A stretch of 64,000 nt of DNA from Manduca sexta. Lineage: Eukaryota; Arthropoda; Insecta; Lepidoptera; Sphingidae. Shown here piece by piece: positions 25,166 through 37,215 of this stretch (positions within the stretch are counted from its first letter, which is position 1; each line of letters begins with the position of its first letter). The translations under genes were made by a program, and so were the position numbers. Location of the stretch: NCBI RefSeq assembly GCF_014839805.1, contig NC_051131.1, forward strand, positions 5,506,913-5,570,912, in the 5' to 3' direction. The notes under the pieces were generated by a model. That model did no database searches, was not told the origin of the DNA, and saw nothing but the letters and a program-made list of their open reading frames with translations.

Positions 25166-26324
25166 AAGTTTCCTGAATATCTGATTAAAGTAAACCTATT
25201 TGTCTGTGTTTTATAATTATAATAATTATAAAACTGTATATAGTTTTACTTAAAGCATAGAAAATTACGCAATACCCTCACAATTTTCACCACTGTTGAA
25301 AGAGAGGAAGTGACTATCTCATGTCAGTAGCTGTTACCTGCAGGACCCAACCCCTTCCGCAAAACTGTGATAGACCAATAAGATCTTTAGAAAAAGAAGA
25401 GGTACTGACGCGCCATCTTTATCTCCTTCAATTTTTTTTGCCCGTATTCACTACGCAACCGGAAAGGGAACGCTCAGGCTATCCTCTAAGTGTAAGGCTT
25501 TGTATTAAGAAAATAAAAATACAGAAATAATGGTATATTGATATTATCTTTATTAAATATTTTGACAACCTTCATTCTAAAGAGTATAAATAGCATAAGT
25601 GACAGACTGATTTTCTGTGAGATGTTCTGTGGTGTAGCAGTAACTGGGTTAAAGTAAATACTGTCTCTCACAAAACATTTTTTGTATAGAATTGGACACA
25701 ATTTAATGCATATTCCTTAAAATTTTTGTCTCATTCACCCTTGTTACTGTTGAAAAGAGCTTTCTAATTCAACTTTAATATGAATATCGCACAGTAGCAG
25801 TTTTATATACGTATACAATATAAACCACATTTTTATGGTATTTAAGTCTACTTTCGATCGAATTAAACAAGGAAAATCACCGCCTGTCACTAGCTAAAAG
25901 CATAATAATTATCAATAATAAAGGCAATTTCATTAAGAAATATTTAAACACACACTTCATAACTGCTATTGTAAAAATTGCGACAAACTACAGACTTAAA
26001 TATACTACATACCTAAATAAAATCTTCGATTATTTTGGGAAAATATCTAAAACAGTCCATGTCTAAATAATTTCAATTATAATCTACAAACAAAATATGC
26101 TCAAATAATATTTTTCCAAAATTGATATGTATGTTACTGTTAATGCGCACAATATTATTTTATGACCATAACATACCCGATGAACCATGAAGCTTCATTT
26201 AAATAATTTAAATTTTCTGTAATCCCATTGACGTATACAATAAGGACAACTGTCCACCAGAGTGAAATTGTGGAAACTAGATACACCCTTGATGTGAAGT
26301 TAGGTTAGACTGAATCAGGCAACT
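25166..26324. other. non-coding, nothing recognised
   Basis: AT-rich; holds a TTTATT (AATAAA on the minus strand) at about 25547 that could in principle end a long 3' UTR of the minus-strand gene at 30308-35153, but repeats in between make so long a UTR unlikely. Confidence 0.35.
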
Positions 26325-27018
26325 GCCCTATGAATTGGAGGCATTTAGGGAATTCCACCACCGTATCCCCTGCCTGTAGTAAGAGGCGACTAATAAGGGT
26401 CATTGAGGGGTTCCTTAGTGTACGTTGTACATATTTCACACACTGTGGTGATCCTCGGGATGGACGGCAGCATGGGATGGAAATTAGGCCTCATGTTGCC
26501 GTTGACTTCGGTATCACACCACCAACTTCCTGACTCGGAGCTGCGACTGAGTAATTTTTAAAATGGAAAAACCCAGTTGCAATAACGTATTTGACTGTGT
26601 TTGGTTTTGTACATTTTTATTATGTAACAGCAATTCGTACAAAAATTTGTCCTGCAGTGAAAACAGAATTAAAATTCAATAATAAATGAGGCAGTTATTT
26701 CAAATATTGCTACGTGCCGAAGTGGGCGCGAAGTGGGGATGTCGCTCCATCTCTTTCTTTCGCACGCATCGTAATTCCCGATGACGTCACATGCAAGTAT
26801 TTCGTCCCCTTTTCGTTTTTGACACTCACTCCTACTTTATAATTTCAATGAATTCTTCTGTTTTACAATTTATACGACGAACATATTTTATAAAAGTTAT
26901 AAATAAAACTAAGTCAAATACCCTATTATACCTTATTTTACCACAATTATATACCCAGGACCAAAGCACCGTAGTCGTACTCATACCGCGTCCGCATTAC
27001 AACTATGCCACCTAGGCA
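26325..27018 (-). repeat. SINE (family C body, B-type head) split by a MITE
   Basis: 26496-26586 matches the body of the SINE at 51290-51612 (GGTATCACACC..CCAACTTCCTGACTCGG, then a GAGTAAT...ATGGAAAAACCCAG stretch). The matching tRNA-like head (CCCAGGACC...ACAACTATGCCACCTAGGCA) appears only at about 26954-27018. The intervening DNA is an insertion, listed separately. 26325-26495 belongs to a further part of the repeat or to another element. Confidence 0.6.
26587..26921. mobile_element. MITE with GTATTTGACT terminal repeats, nested in a SINE
   Basis: GTATTTGACT at 26587-26596 has its exact reverse complement AGTCAAATAC at 26912-26921, and the two ends fall where the surrounding SINE is interrupted. 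The element of about 335 bp has no coding sequence. It includes a GC-richer patch (26705-26785) unlike its surroundings. Confidence 0.55.
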
Positions 27019-28328
27019 ATCGACATTCGTAGGTCACATTACCAGTAACATATCAAGTAAAATATTGAACGATGCGTCGATGTAAAACTGTCATTCAAAA
27101 TATTCATCGCAGTATTATACAATAACTACACAATATCATAATAAAGACTACGGACAAACATTTAAATAATATATCATTACAATTTGGCTGCAATTTTGAG
27201 CACCTTTTCAAAGAAAGAGTAACGAAAATCTGTTGCACATTTGTAAATTTTAGGCCAACAGTGTTATAATATTATATTTAATTTCTTATATGATATATCT
27301 CAATGAATAACTTTCAAATATTGAAATATGATTAATAACAATTTTAATAAGTACATATTTATTGATTGTAAATTTCGTGAACTTGCTAATTTTGTGTATT
27401 TACATACATTTAATTTTTAATGTGTTTAAAGAAACATTAAAGTAATAAAAATATCTACTTCATATTTCTAGATTGTTCTGATTTTATAAATATTTTTTTT
27501 TCGATATTATTTTTATCACTTTAAAGTTGAACAGACAATTAGTATCAGTAAAGATCGATTTTTAAATATGATTTCGGACTATAATTACACTATTGTAGAT
27601 ACATTTAAGAACATTTAAAATGTCAAAGATGAATAATATTATAATTTTTAAGAATTTACTTTTATCTATACACTTTGAGAATTGGTCGATGAGTAACATG
27701 GGAATAGACTACAAGCAATCATCAATAATTTTGGATGAAACATTATATAATTATGTATATGACTATTAACATGTGTCTATCGAGAATTTATTATATCTAC
27801 ACAAAACTACAATTTATGAAGATTCACAGCTACAAGTGTAATAAATCGGTCACATCGTGAGATGGTTTTAAACTTTAAAAAAATATCCACTAATTTTCAA
27901 TAAACTACAATATTTTTATATTCTCTGAGTATAATCAACGTCGACTAGCAAAAATATTGCATCTGTTTTAATAAGTACGTCTCCATTTCATATTAATTCA
28001 GAATACTGAAATTAGGCCAAATGTAGCATCATATTTCGCTGCAGTGCACACTCGATTAATTACTTGTCTGACAATAACGGCATATTGTAATTAATTGATT
28101 CAAGCAATACATACGGGACTAAATACAACTATGACATCAATCGTCCAATCTATATTAATAAGAGAGCATTATGCAGGTTTATGAATTAATTTTACTATTA
28201 AATAAGGAATACAAAAAATTGCATTACGTGTATTCTATATTTTTATTATGCATTAATATCATTGCACGAAGAACGACAAGTCGTGAAAAAGATGAATTTC
28301 AGACTTTATGCAAAATATAAAAAGGTAT
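27019..28328. other. non-coding, nothing recognised
   Basis: Very AT-rich sequence with no open frame of note and no recognised repeat. Confidence 0.45.
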
Positions 28329-28458
28329 TTAAAATTAAATTATTTTTCGGATTTTATCGCGTTTTGAGAATCCGCCCTGTGACTACGAAGGTTGCAAAGT
28401 CTTCGTAACGTCGTGAGAAAATTAAAATATAAATCCGAAAAAATTGTTTAATTTTAAT
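28329..28458. repeat. short inverted-repeat element (MITE-like)
   Basis: TTAAAATTAAATTATTTTTC on the left pairs imperfectly with GAAAAAATTGTTTAATTTTA on the right, continued by CGGATTTTAT/ATAAATCCG. The right end plus flank (TTTAATTTTAATG..TAACATTCGCGTAA) recurs at about 56818-56850, so it belongs to a dispersed family. Confidence 0.5.
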
Positions 28459-28479
28459 GTCTAACATTCGCGTAAACAA

Positions 28480-30307
28480 TGAATTAAGAGGTAAGTCAAA
28501 ATCATTGTGCGTTTACAATGTATTTATGCGAGGAAATCATTAACAAATCGTGTCTGATATCTACAAAGCACAAACAAGTCTTGAACGAATAAAATTACTA
28601 TTTTCTAGCTGCGATAAAACGCGGCTTTTACCGTGTAAGCCACGTTAATATACTCGAGTTTAGTTTCTAGCTATTTTTCCCTTTCAGAAAAATAATATTT
28701 ACGCAACACTACACTGCAAAAGCAAATTTAGGCCGTCTAATACTGATAGTGTTTTAACGAGGAATGTAAATAAATGCGTGAGATGCTGGATCGGAGATTT
28801 TTAAAGCAGATTAATTGACTGATTACTAAACAAGACGTTTCTGATTACAAAAAAATATAAAATAATCTTTGGTACAAATAAATATGGCACAAACAATGTT
28901 TTACATTAGTGCGATAGTTTCGTGATTTTTAGGGAACTACTATAGCTTCAATAATCAAACTATTTTCATATAAGATTTAAAGGCATACTTTTTTTTATAT
29001 TTCTTAATATTTCTAGTCACTTGCATTAAATGATTTAATAGTTAAAGAGACAAAATACTAAACTTTTAAACATGTTTGCCTCTAATAAGGTGGTCATTTC
29101 ATGCAGATTTTACAATTCAAAGAACTAATGAGTTCTTATATTAAGAGATAGTATTGGTGACGAAACTGGATCGCAGTATCGACATAGTATTAATATAATC
29201 TATTATCATGCATCTTTATATATTTAGAGATGTAATAATTTGATAATTAAATATTCACTGGAGAATACATTTAATCGAAATCTACCATGCACATGTATTT
29301 GTAATATTTAAAAATGTGCCATAGCTTAAAACTAGGAATATAATAAATCAGCTGCAAACTAATAAAATTAAATGCTACACCTAAGATATGAGTGGTGGTA
29401 AATTTCACAATTTTATTTTGTCACTTTCACCAACTATTCTACTAAAATAAAATTGCATTTTATAGATACACTCGCAATCAATCACAAGTTTACATAGAGA
29501 TCTTTAGCCATGAATTTCACTCTTTATTCTATAAACTAATACCCTAATTGGGCTACCCTTGTGCCACTGAATATGAATAACATTTTTGCGATTTATTTTT
29601 TAATATACATAATTAAAAAAAAAAATGTTTAGTTTTGATTTTGGTGTGACGGATTCTTAAATATAACTAGATATTATTTCATAAACACATTTTAAATAGA
29701 TAAATTTGCACCAAGTTAGAGCCATCAGAATATAATGAAAATATATTGCTTTAACAATTTTAATAATACATTCAAGAATTCGATTATTCACTAATCTCTA
29801 TCGATTTAGGGATGTAATGATGACCCATAGAATACCTCTTTTTACTCATTGTAAACAATGTAATATTTTCCCGTGGTGTGGGACATATATATATGAAATA
29901 TTGAAAAAAATGCAAAGATAAATGTGTTACATATTTTATGTAAAAGGACATCATTTCTCATGCTGGTATCTCAGTTTTCCCAAAAAACAGTAATGATTGT
30001 TTAATAGACTCTGCTGACTTCTTGCTAGATTGATAACCAAAATCTGTTGGTCTCGTTTGACAATCCAACGAAAAAATATACTTACACTTCATCGTGAGAC
30101 GATGTGTACATAAGTAGGCTTTAGTTAGCATCTTGGGGCTTCATATTTCCTGACCTGATCATAGACAGCATGGCAGGTCACTTCGGCTGATATCGCCAGA
30201 GGACACCATCCAATGGAATTTGTTGTAAGGAATACACTTAACAAGTCTACGTATTCATATTTTCCGTAACAGACTTCAAATACCTTACCCGCAGTTGCAA
30301 TTAATAC
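28480..30307. other. probable 3' UTR and downstream region of the NCKIPSD-like gene
   Basis: AT-rich DNA directly downstream (on the minus strand) of the stop codon at 30308-30310. Several TTTATT strings (AATAAA on the minus strand) occur, for example near 29522 and 29590, so the exact polyadenylation site cannot be chosen. No other gene was seen. Confidence 0.35.
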
Positions 30308-33300
30308 CTAAGCCTTGAAGTACTGCGGGAACTCGTTGGAGATGGCCCTGACCAGCGCCTGGTCGTCGCGGCTGCCGTCGCTCTCCTCGCAGAAGATGCG
30401 CGCGAAGCAGCGCAGCAGGTCGTCGCGCCGGTGCAGGTGCGCGCCGTACTCCGTGTTGCGGATGATGCCTTGCAATATCTTCAGGTATTGTTGCCGTCTC
30501 TGGGGGGGCATATCAATAATTGTAATGTTATCGATAGTTTTTGGTATTGATTATACAATCATATTTATTTATATAGAAATAGAAATAAATTTACTTTCCA
30601 AAAAGTTACACTTCTTATACCAATTAACAACAATGTCCACACTAGGCTATGCCTGTATCGCGGACACCAAAAATAAACTTTAATAGGACAAACCATATAC
30701 CATCTAAATTGCAATAGTAGGACATAAATTTGAATAAAATTAAAAAGGAAAACAAAAACGATACAAATTCTAACACAAATAAATAATTGTACTATAAGTA
30801 AGATCGGTGGGATATTGGTAATATATTTTTTTTTTAATTTTAAGCATATTGAAATCAATATGTCATATTACAATCGAAGCATTATCGATATTGATATTAT
30901 ACTATACGAATAGATTTGTCTGCTAAGAAATTTAAACACAAAAGAAGCCGAATACGAGTACACGTGTTTTAAGATATTTTTGACTAATCTTATTTTAATT
31001 ATGACTACTTCATTAGTGATATGTAATTTTTTTTTATAATAGTCGCGAAAATTGAAATAGCAATTATGCTGAACAATATTATTAGGCGTTCTATAATAAT
31101 ATATATTGTGATTTAACTTTCAGTAAACCCATTACGCATAGCAACCTGGTTCATGTTACTAGTATATAACTACATTATTTTCGTGTCCATTGAAAAAAAT
31201 ATAAGATCAGGATACGTACCGTATCTCCGGGCGAAAGGTCGGCAAGCTGCCTCACGATAATATCGATCGCGACTTTCACATCGTTAGTGTAAAAATGTTC
31301 AGCGGTTTTCTTTCGACTGAACAAATCAATCACTAGTTTGAGTACCGAATGCGCAGGCGCTGGTTCGTGATCGAAGATGTGCACTGGATCCTCTGGAAAA
31401 CCAAATTTAAAATATAATAAAGTTGTCAGGTAAGGAAATTGAGTAGTAAAACAAAAACGAGATATTTCAATAATTATATTTTAACAGTTGGTCATTGTAT
31501 CGACACTTACGAAATTATTCGATTGGAGTTATAGAATATAATAAATAATATATGTAATAATAAAACGTTTCGATTACTAAATAAAGTTTACAATCAATTG
31601 TAACGGAAAACATACCTTCACGATTTAGCAGCAACAAAATTTTCTCGCAAAACGTTTTTGCTATATCCCTCGTTTCTAAAGCATTTAGCAGGATATTGTC
31701 GAAGGGATTCTCGAATTGTAGATTGTAGGCCAGCAGTAAAGTTAAGAAAAGGTCTGGTATTTGTTCGTCAACATCCGTCTCTGGTGGATTTTCCAACAAT
31801 TCTAAGAGAAATTGGGCAAACTCTATGCCAAGTTGTTCGAAATGAGTAACAGGCAGCTTGTCTCCCATAGACAAAACCATAGATAGCAGTAGAGCCGAGT
31901 GGGAGAGACGACTGACCGCGCGAGGGTTGTCACGCATATCTCTGGCGATTTCTGCTGGCAGGGCTGACAGAGCCAAAGTCGCTAGAGCTGTACGTTCTAA
32001 TCCGCACATTACGCCAAACGCCTGGAAGAAAAATTATAGCAATTTTTACAGTAAATCATGTTACTGTTATATCAGCATGCTACTGATACTTTAGCCTTTT
32101 TTTTTCAGATTAACAAACATGCACAAAAGAAGATTTCACAAAATATAAGTATACAAATGGTTTAACAGCTTCAAATAGTTTTTAAGTTCTTTTTAAAATT
32201 CATATTGATACTCTGGTTACCTGTAACAGCAATTGACGTAATGGCCACCTGGTCTCCATTTGATAATATTGCACTAAGGTCGTGACATAAGCATAGCGAT
32301 GGCTGCTCAATACATGCTGACAGATGTTGACATCAGCATTGGACTATAAACAAAACATTGCTCAATCAATGAAAGGAACAATAAAAAAGGCTACTTTCTA
32401 CAGTATGAACCCATATTGTGATCTTTTTGGCTACAGTAACTGTTATATTAATCACGGATAACAATATTGTTTCATCTCTAAAAGACAGCAAACATTTCAT
32501 ATTATTTTCAATTTATAAGACCAATAACACTGAAACAACCTTCCATGTATCACTACCAAGACAACCACAACCAATCTTGAAAGGTTCTGTGACTATGAGA
32601 TAGAATAAGTGACTTACCATCACAGAGATGAGCTCAAGCAACTGTGTTTGTATATCATGGGCATCGTCGTGTAAAGCCCAGCCCCTCTGTTGTGCGTCAT
32701 TAGCTGCTTTGGAGAGGGCGTTGAGAGCCGTCATCATTCGCAGTGCATCGGGGGCCGCGTCTATCGCGTTTTTAGGGCAAGTTATGTTACTATTTGCTTC
32801 ACGAAGAAGAGCGTCTATTATGGACCTTGCAGCACCTCCAGGGAGAAACTCCTGTTTAATCATGAAAGCCTATTTAAAGCGATAAACATAAGCAATTTTT
32901 TTACTGGTACAATATATGTGTCATTTTTTAAATCTTCGTATGAATATTAATGGTCATTAGAGTGGGGATATATAATTTATAGCATTAATAAGTAAAATTG
33001 GGTGCATAAAATATGTACCTTATAACCTTAATATATCCATTATATTAAAAATATATATATTATATTTGTATATATGTATAATAAAATTGTAACAAGCCAG
33101 TACATTGTAATATAGAAGAAAAACTAATATGAGTCTTTATTGATGCAACAAAAACCATAACAACTGTTACTGTACTGTTTAGAATGTTGAGCCTATCATC
33201 ATATCAGGCATAAATTCCAGACACTAGACTGATGGACAGAAAATCCAAAATCATTGCTCAACCTGGGACCTCATCTTTGTTGTACCATACTTCTATGTCC

Positions 33301-35153
33301 GCAGCAGTCATTATATTGTTATGCAAATAATTCTTGTCATTGTATTTATATTTTAGTGATAAGGGTTATTTCCCTTGTTTCCCAACCAATGATATTATAT
33401 ACTTGTTATACACAATTAAACAATAATTATTGACATAATTATTACTTTTTTCCTTATTATGTTGCAGTTGGCACATTTATTATTTTACATGTTGAAATAC
33501 TTTTACATCTTTCTTACTAGTTTAATATCTTTTTTATTTTTTATTCTTGGTAATATTTTTTGGATAATTGTTAAAAGTAAACGCTGAAACATTTGAATGG
33601 ATTTGGATGAATTTTGTACAGAATTAGAACATGTTTTAGTTTAACATATAGGCTACTTATAATCCCAGTAATTTGCTCCTATAGGAAATAATAGATTTTT
33701 ATTAGTTTTTAACTGACATGGTATAAATAGCATTATGGATCAGTACAGTGATTTAGGGACTTTCATATTGAGCAATTCCTAGTATCTATTAAATAATACA
33801 TTAGAATATAGAAGAATTTGAACATAAAAAATATTATTTACAACACAATATAATCAGGCATATTTTCAGACATTGTTAATAAACATTAAAAAATTACATA
33901 ATAATTATAAGCACTTACTCTCAAAGAGATCAGCACAGTTTCAACGGCAACTTTAGACATGTCATGGCTGAGCTGTGTTTCTTTACGCACAGCTTGCACA
34001 ATTTCATAAATAGCATTTGGCTTGATGCTTTCACTACTGTCCTGGCTGTCATCTTGGTTATCAGTATCCGATGACAGCTGATTAGAGGTCTTACCAATGG
34101 GCAATTTTTGTTGAACTTCACAATTTTCTATAAAAGTAACATAATAAAATTTATTAACATTTTAGGAAATTTAAACATTATTTTGTATTTTGACATTGAA
34201 TTTATTTAAAATTAACCAAACAACCATTATCTCTATTTTACTTTGAAAATACTTTAATTTTTGATACTATTGCTTTAAATTATTGTATTTATTTTATTAT
34301 TTTTCCCACCTGAATATAGTCCATGTAAATAATGCACAATATAATTTTCTAGCACACAATAAAGCAGAGTATATCACAATAACTATAGATTTTAAACAAT
34401 CTTATACTTATCACAAATAAATTTTCCACTTAAAACACTTCATACTGTTTGATTTATTATAAAATATACTATTACCTCTAAGAGCAGTTTTATTGGCTGA
34501 TTTTGATGGAGATTGCATTACTTCCCGTTCTTCAGAGATATGCTGCCGTGACACTATTGGCCTGAGATCAAACGAGGGTGACACACCATTCGGTGGTGTG
34601 CTGTCATCAAGACGCGGTGGTGGTTTTGGAGCGGGAGGCTTCTTACTTGGTGGTTTTATAGACATCTGAACTTGTTTCCTCTTCTCATTCAATCTAATCA
34701 ATAATTCTTGTTTTTGCGACATTGCATTGTTTTCACTTAAATTTTGAATGCAATCGTTCAGAAACGACAAAAAGTACTCCGGCTCCACCTATTGGAATGA
34801 TCTCTATTAACTGATGCATAACTAGGATATTTTATTAATACGTTCAACCGTTACCTTGACTGTAGCCACGTAATTAGAGGGTACGAATCCGACTTGACCT
34901 TTTTTATTAACAACATGCCACCAGTTACGCTGTTTAGTGTTAGTCTGTTGCAAGTAAAAAAATTCGCCTTCGGAGAAACTAAGTGTTTTAGCCAATGTCG
35001 CTTCAAAGTCAAACATGGCCTTCAGCATCTCGTACTCATCTAAAATAATTAATTTCAATGTTATTTTAATCCACACCCGAAAATAAACCGAGTCTTTATA
35101 CGCAAAGGATTAGAAAATGAATTACTATTTAAACCGTTTTGTCCGTCTGCCAT
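30308..35153 (-). CDS. NCKIPSD: NCKIPSD/SPIN90-like SH3 protein, complete, nine exons
   Basis: Actin regulator of the SPIN90/WISH/DIP family, which binds Arp2/3 and helps start linear actin filaments. Coding exons, from 5' on the minus strand: 35153-35135, 35039-34855, 34788-34476, 34127-33919, 32851-32618, 32343-32221, 32021-31616, 31392-31220, 30499-30308. All introns are GT-AG and phases agree, giving 618 codons with stop TAG (617 residues; the human protein is about 720). An SH3 domain covers residues 10-66 (AMFDFEA, then WWHVVNKKGQVGFVPSNYV). A proline-rich linker follows at 112-127 (IKPPSKKPPAPKPPPR), then a low-complexity acidic stretch (exon 4). The family's helical leucine-rich domain spans about 243-610, with ETRWPLRQLLLQAFGVMCG across exons 6-7 as its clearest signature. 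The start is the ATG at 35153, in a 19-base first coding exon. No TATA box is evident. Confidence is high for family and structure. Confidence 0.93.
33187..33309 (-). repeat. degenerate SINE (family B) in an intron
   Basis: TTGAGCCTATCATCATAT..AGGCATAAATTCCAGAC..CTGATGGACAGAAAATCC and AACCTGGGACCTCA follow the order of the SINE at 24590-24850 but with many changes and a lost box B. It lies in the intron between 33919 and 32851 of the NCKIPSD-like gene. Confidence 0.55.
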
Positions 35154-35469
35154 GGTTGAAAGAATATATTTTATACTGATACTCGGATTACATTAAACGC
35201 TTGTGTAATGCAAATTTAACAAAATAATGTTGTATTTTCACATTTTATTGAAACCGAACGAAATATCGAAACCATTTCTACTTTTGACAGTTGACATTGA
35301 CATTTAACAATTCGGAATTAACAATTCTTAAATATTTTCTGGCAATTGATTACATTTTATATATTGCGCTAAAAAACTATGAGGTACTTATCTATTAATG
35401 ATTATTACATTTCATTTATTATTACATTTATATAATATGTATATTGGCTATTATTTCCTTAGTTCAGTT

Positions 35470-35640
35470 TACTTCCTTGGCTAGTGGCAGCGTATAATAA
35501 TGTGAACAGGAGGTTCAAGTGGTCCTAGGTTTGATTCCCAAGTCGTACAACACTGTGTGAGTTTTCTTACTCTGGCTGATAGAAGTGCTAGTCCCTAGTC
35601 CCCAAATTAATCAAAAGTGTATAAGTACACTGCACAGGTT
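35470..35640 (+). repeat. tRNA-derived SINE head (family D)
   Basis: CCTTGGCTAGTGGCAGCG (box A-like) is followed by CAGGAGGTTCAAGTGG and CCTAGGTTTGATTCCC (box B-like GGTTTGATTCC) and a non-tRNA body. It sits in the short interval between the NCKIPSD-like gene and the minus-strand lebocin gene. Only one copy is in the window, so the family is my label. Confidence 0.5.
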
Positions 35641-35691
35641 AGAAATTCATACATATTCAAAAAGCGATGTTAAAATAGGTAAATGTACTTA

Positions 35692-35697
35692 TTTATT
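35692..35697 (-). promoter_or_regulatory. polyadenylation signal of minus-strand lebocin
   Basis: TTTATT on the plus strand reads AATAAA on the minus strand, 78 bases after the stop. The surrounding bases (GAATAAATA...CATTTACCTATTTTAAC) are almost the same as those around the signal of the paralogue at 43469. Confidence 0.7.
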
Positions 35698-35774
35698 CAA
35701 AAAGACAATTTTATGTATGTTTCATTGTTTTTATCAAAATACAAACACAAATTTCTAATGGATTAAACCACAGA

Positions 35775-36206
35775 TTATGAGTTACGACGATTGTATCCCG
35801 GATGAGTAGCTCCAGTGTCGCGGCTGCCGCTGGACGTAGAGTGGCTGCCGCCGTGATGCCTGCTGCTGCGGGAGTCGAAGCTCCTCACAAAGCGTTCGTG
35901 ATGCTCCTGTGACGACGGCTCGTTCACACTACGCACGTACCGCCTGTTGGGGTCCAACTTCACATCGTCTATGATCAAGGGCAGTACAGGATGATCGCCG
36001 CTTGAAGGGGCTCGCGGGTGATTGTCTCCTTGGTACAGCCATAAGGGTTGATCTCCAGCTTCACGTACTGTCCTGGTAATTCCTGGCCATATAGGTGGAG
36101 GTCTAAAGGTCGGAAGTATGATGCCGCCATTATTTTTATTCCAGCCTGAGGATGCTGCCGTATGCAACACCGCAACAACGCAAAGTACAAGTACTGACTT
36201 CATCAT
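35775..36206 (-). CDS. lebocin-like antimicrobial peptide precursor 1
   Basis: Secreted immune-peptide precursor of 143 residues, intronless. A signal peptide is followed by a Pro-rich peptide (IILPTFRPPPIWPGITRTVR). R-x-x-R sites for a furin-like convertase are RTVR/E, RYVR/S and RFVR/S. The conserved lebocin core is PLWLYQGD, then HPVLPLIIDDVKLDPNRR, and the C-terminus is a His/Ser/Gly-rich stretch ending THPGYNRRNS. Two ATGs are adjacent (36206 and 36203); either gives a good signal peptide. TATAAATA lies at 36250-36243 on the minus strand, about 40 bases before the ATG. It is the only member in this orientation, and its 3' half and 3' flank are nearly identical to the gene at 42960. Lebocins are fat-body products secreted to the haemolymph; the activity of these peptides is inferred. 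Confidence 0.9.
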   Translation of the reverse strand: MMKSVLVLCVVAVLHTAASSGWNKNNGGIILPTFRPPPIWPGITRTVREAGDQPLWLYQGDNHPRAPSSGDHPVLPLIIDDVKLDPNRRYVRSVNEPSSQEHHERFVRSFDSRSSRHHGGSHSTSSGSRDTGATHPGYNRRNS

Positions 36207-36242
36207 GATATCGTTTTGTCTAGAACTCTGTTGAAAGCGGAC

Positions 36243-36250
36243 TATTTATA
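36243..36250 (-). promoter_or_regulatory. TATA box of lebocin 1
   Basis: GAGTATAAATAGTCC on the minus strand, placed as expected for a start of transcription about 15-20 bases before the ATG. The other three lebocin genes also have TATA boxes. Confidence 0.7.
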
Positions 36251-36283
36251 CTCAATCTTTAAGGAAAAAATATGTGTCTCAGA

Positions 36284-36302
36284 AGAAGGGAAGAACCGAG
36301 CG
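36284..36302 (-). promoter_or_regulatory. shared lebocin promoter element, copy 1
   Basis: CGCTCGGTTCTTCCCTTCT on the minus strand, about 34 bases upstream of the TATA box. It matches 39675-39693 (CGCTCGGTTCTTTCCTTTT) at nearly every base. The opposite strand contains GGGAAGAACC, which is close to insect NF-kappaB (Rel) sites. Its role as a Rel site is an inference. Confidence 0.6.
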
Positions 36303-36430
36303 ATGTATGCATGGTCACGCCTCATTTAATACAAAGAACTATAATCACCACGACACACTTTGGTTATATGATGTAAGTAATGAATGTTTATTCTCAAGTC
36401 AATAGGTACCTACTACACTACCTTATTAAT

Positions 36431-37137
36431 AACTAGCTTCCGCTCGCAGCTTCGCACGCGTGGATTTCGGACTTCAAAAATGGAGCCGGGCGCGAACGTT
36501 CGAGAATGTTCGTTTTACGAAGCTACTCGCTAGGTGATTCGCTAGCCTCTAGGTGCCAAGCAAGCCGCCTGCCTGTGCGTTCGCGACCTTATATATATAC
36601 AAAAATAATCCTTATAGCATGATTCAGTATTCACGCATGATGGCTTATTATTAGCGTATTTCATGTATAACTTTGGTGTTTCTATACCGATTTCTATGAT
36701 TATTTTTTATGGAATATTTAATAATGTTAACTTTTTTATTAGGGATGACTGAGAGTGTTATAAACGTAAGAGTAGACATATATAATGAGAAAGCTTCGAA
36801 CTGCTAAGCTATCGGGAGTTACACGTGTTATTGTGAGTCAACCATAAAAGATAGACATATGCTGTCGTGGGATATTTTTTACATAATTTTAAGGAGAACA
36901 TTTCCGTCATACATGATTTCTGTGTAGCTTTAACCATTAAGGTTGCACACGCGACGGAAGCTTAAAAAATGGAGTAACTTCTCCCGTTTTTCCAACATTT
37001 CCCTTCGCAGTGAAGCTCTGCTCCTATTAATTGTAGCGTGATGAAAAGTATACTATAACCAGCACAGGAGTATGACAAATAATTGTACCAAGTTTCGTTA
37101 AAATCCGTCGAGTAGTTTTTGTTTCTATAACGGTTAT

Positions 37138-37178
<41 letters not shown>

Positions 37179-37215
37179 AATTTTACTAATTGCATTTTTG
37201 GCATCAGTATCGATC
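36431..37215 (-). mobile_element. non-autonomous dispersed element with (CAGA)n tract
   Basis: It begins with ACTAGCTTCCGCTCGCAGC, whose complement ends in CTAGT like the 3' end of lepidopteran Helitron-type repeats. It runs to TTTCGTTAAAATCCGTCGAG, a perfect (CAGA)n microsatellite at 37139-37176 and ACTAATTGCATTTTTGG. The ATCCGT[TC][CG]AG phrase recurs in the elements at 41613, 55071 and 63100. No protein is encoded. Boundaries are approximate and it may be more than one insertion. Confidence 0.5.
37139..37176. repeat. (CAGA)n microsatellite
   Basis: Nine or more uninterrupted GACA/CAGA units at the end of a dispersed element; likely length-polymorphic. Confidence 0.9.

Noticed and set aside
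30315..30683. Plus-strand open frame over the last NCKIPSD exon
   Set aside because: Shadow of the real minus-strand exon, continuing into non-coding DNA.
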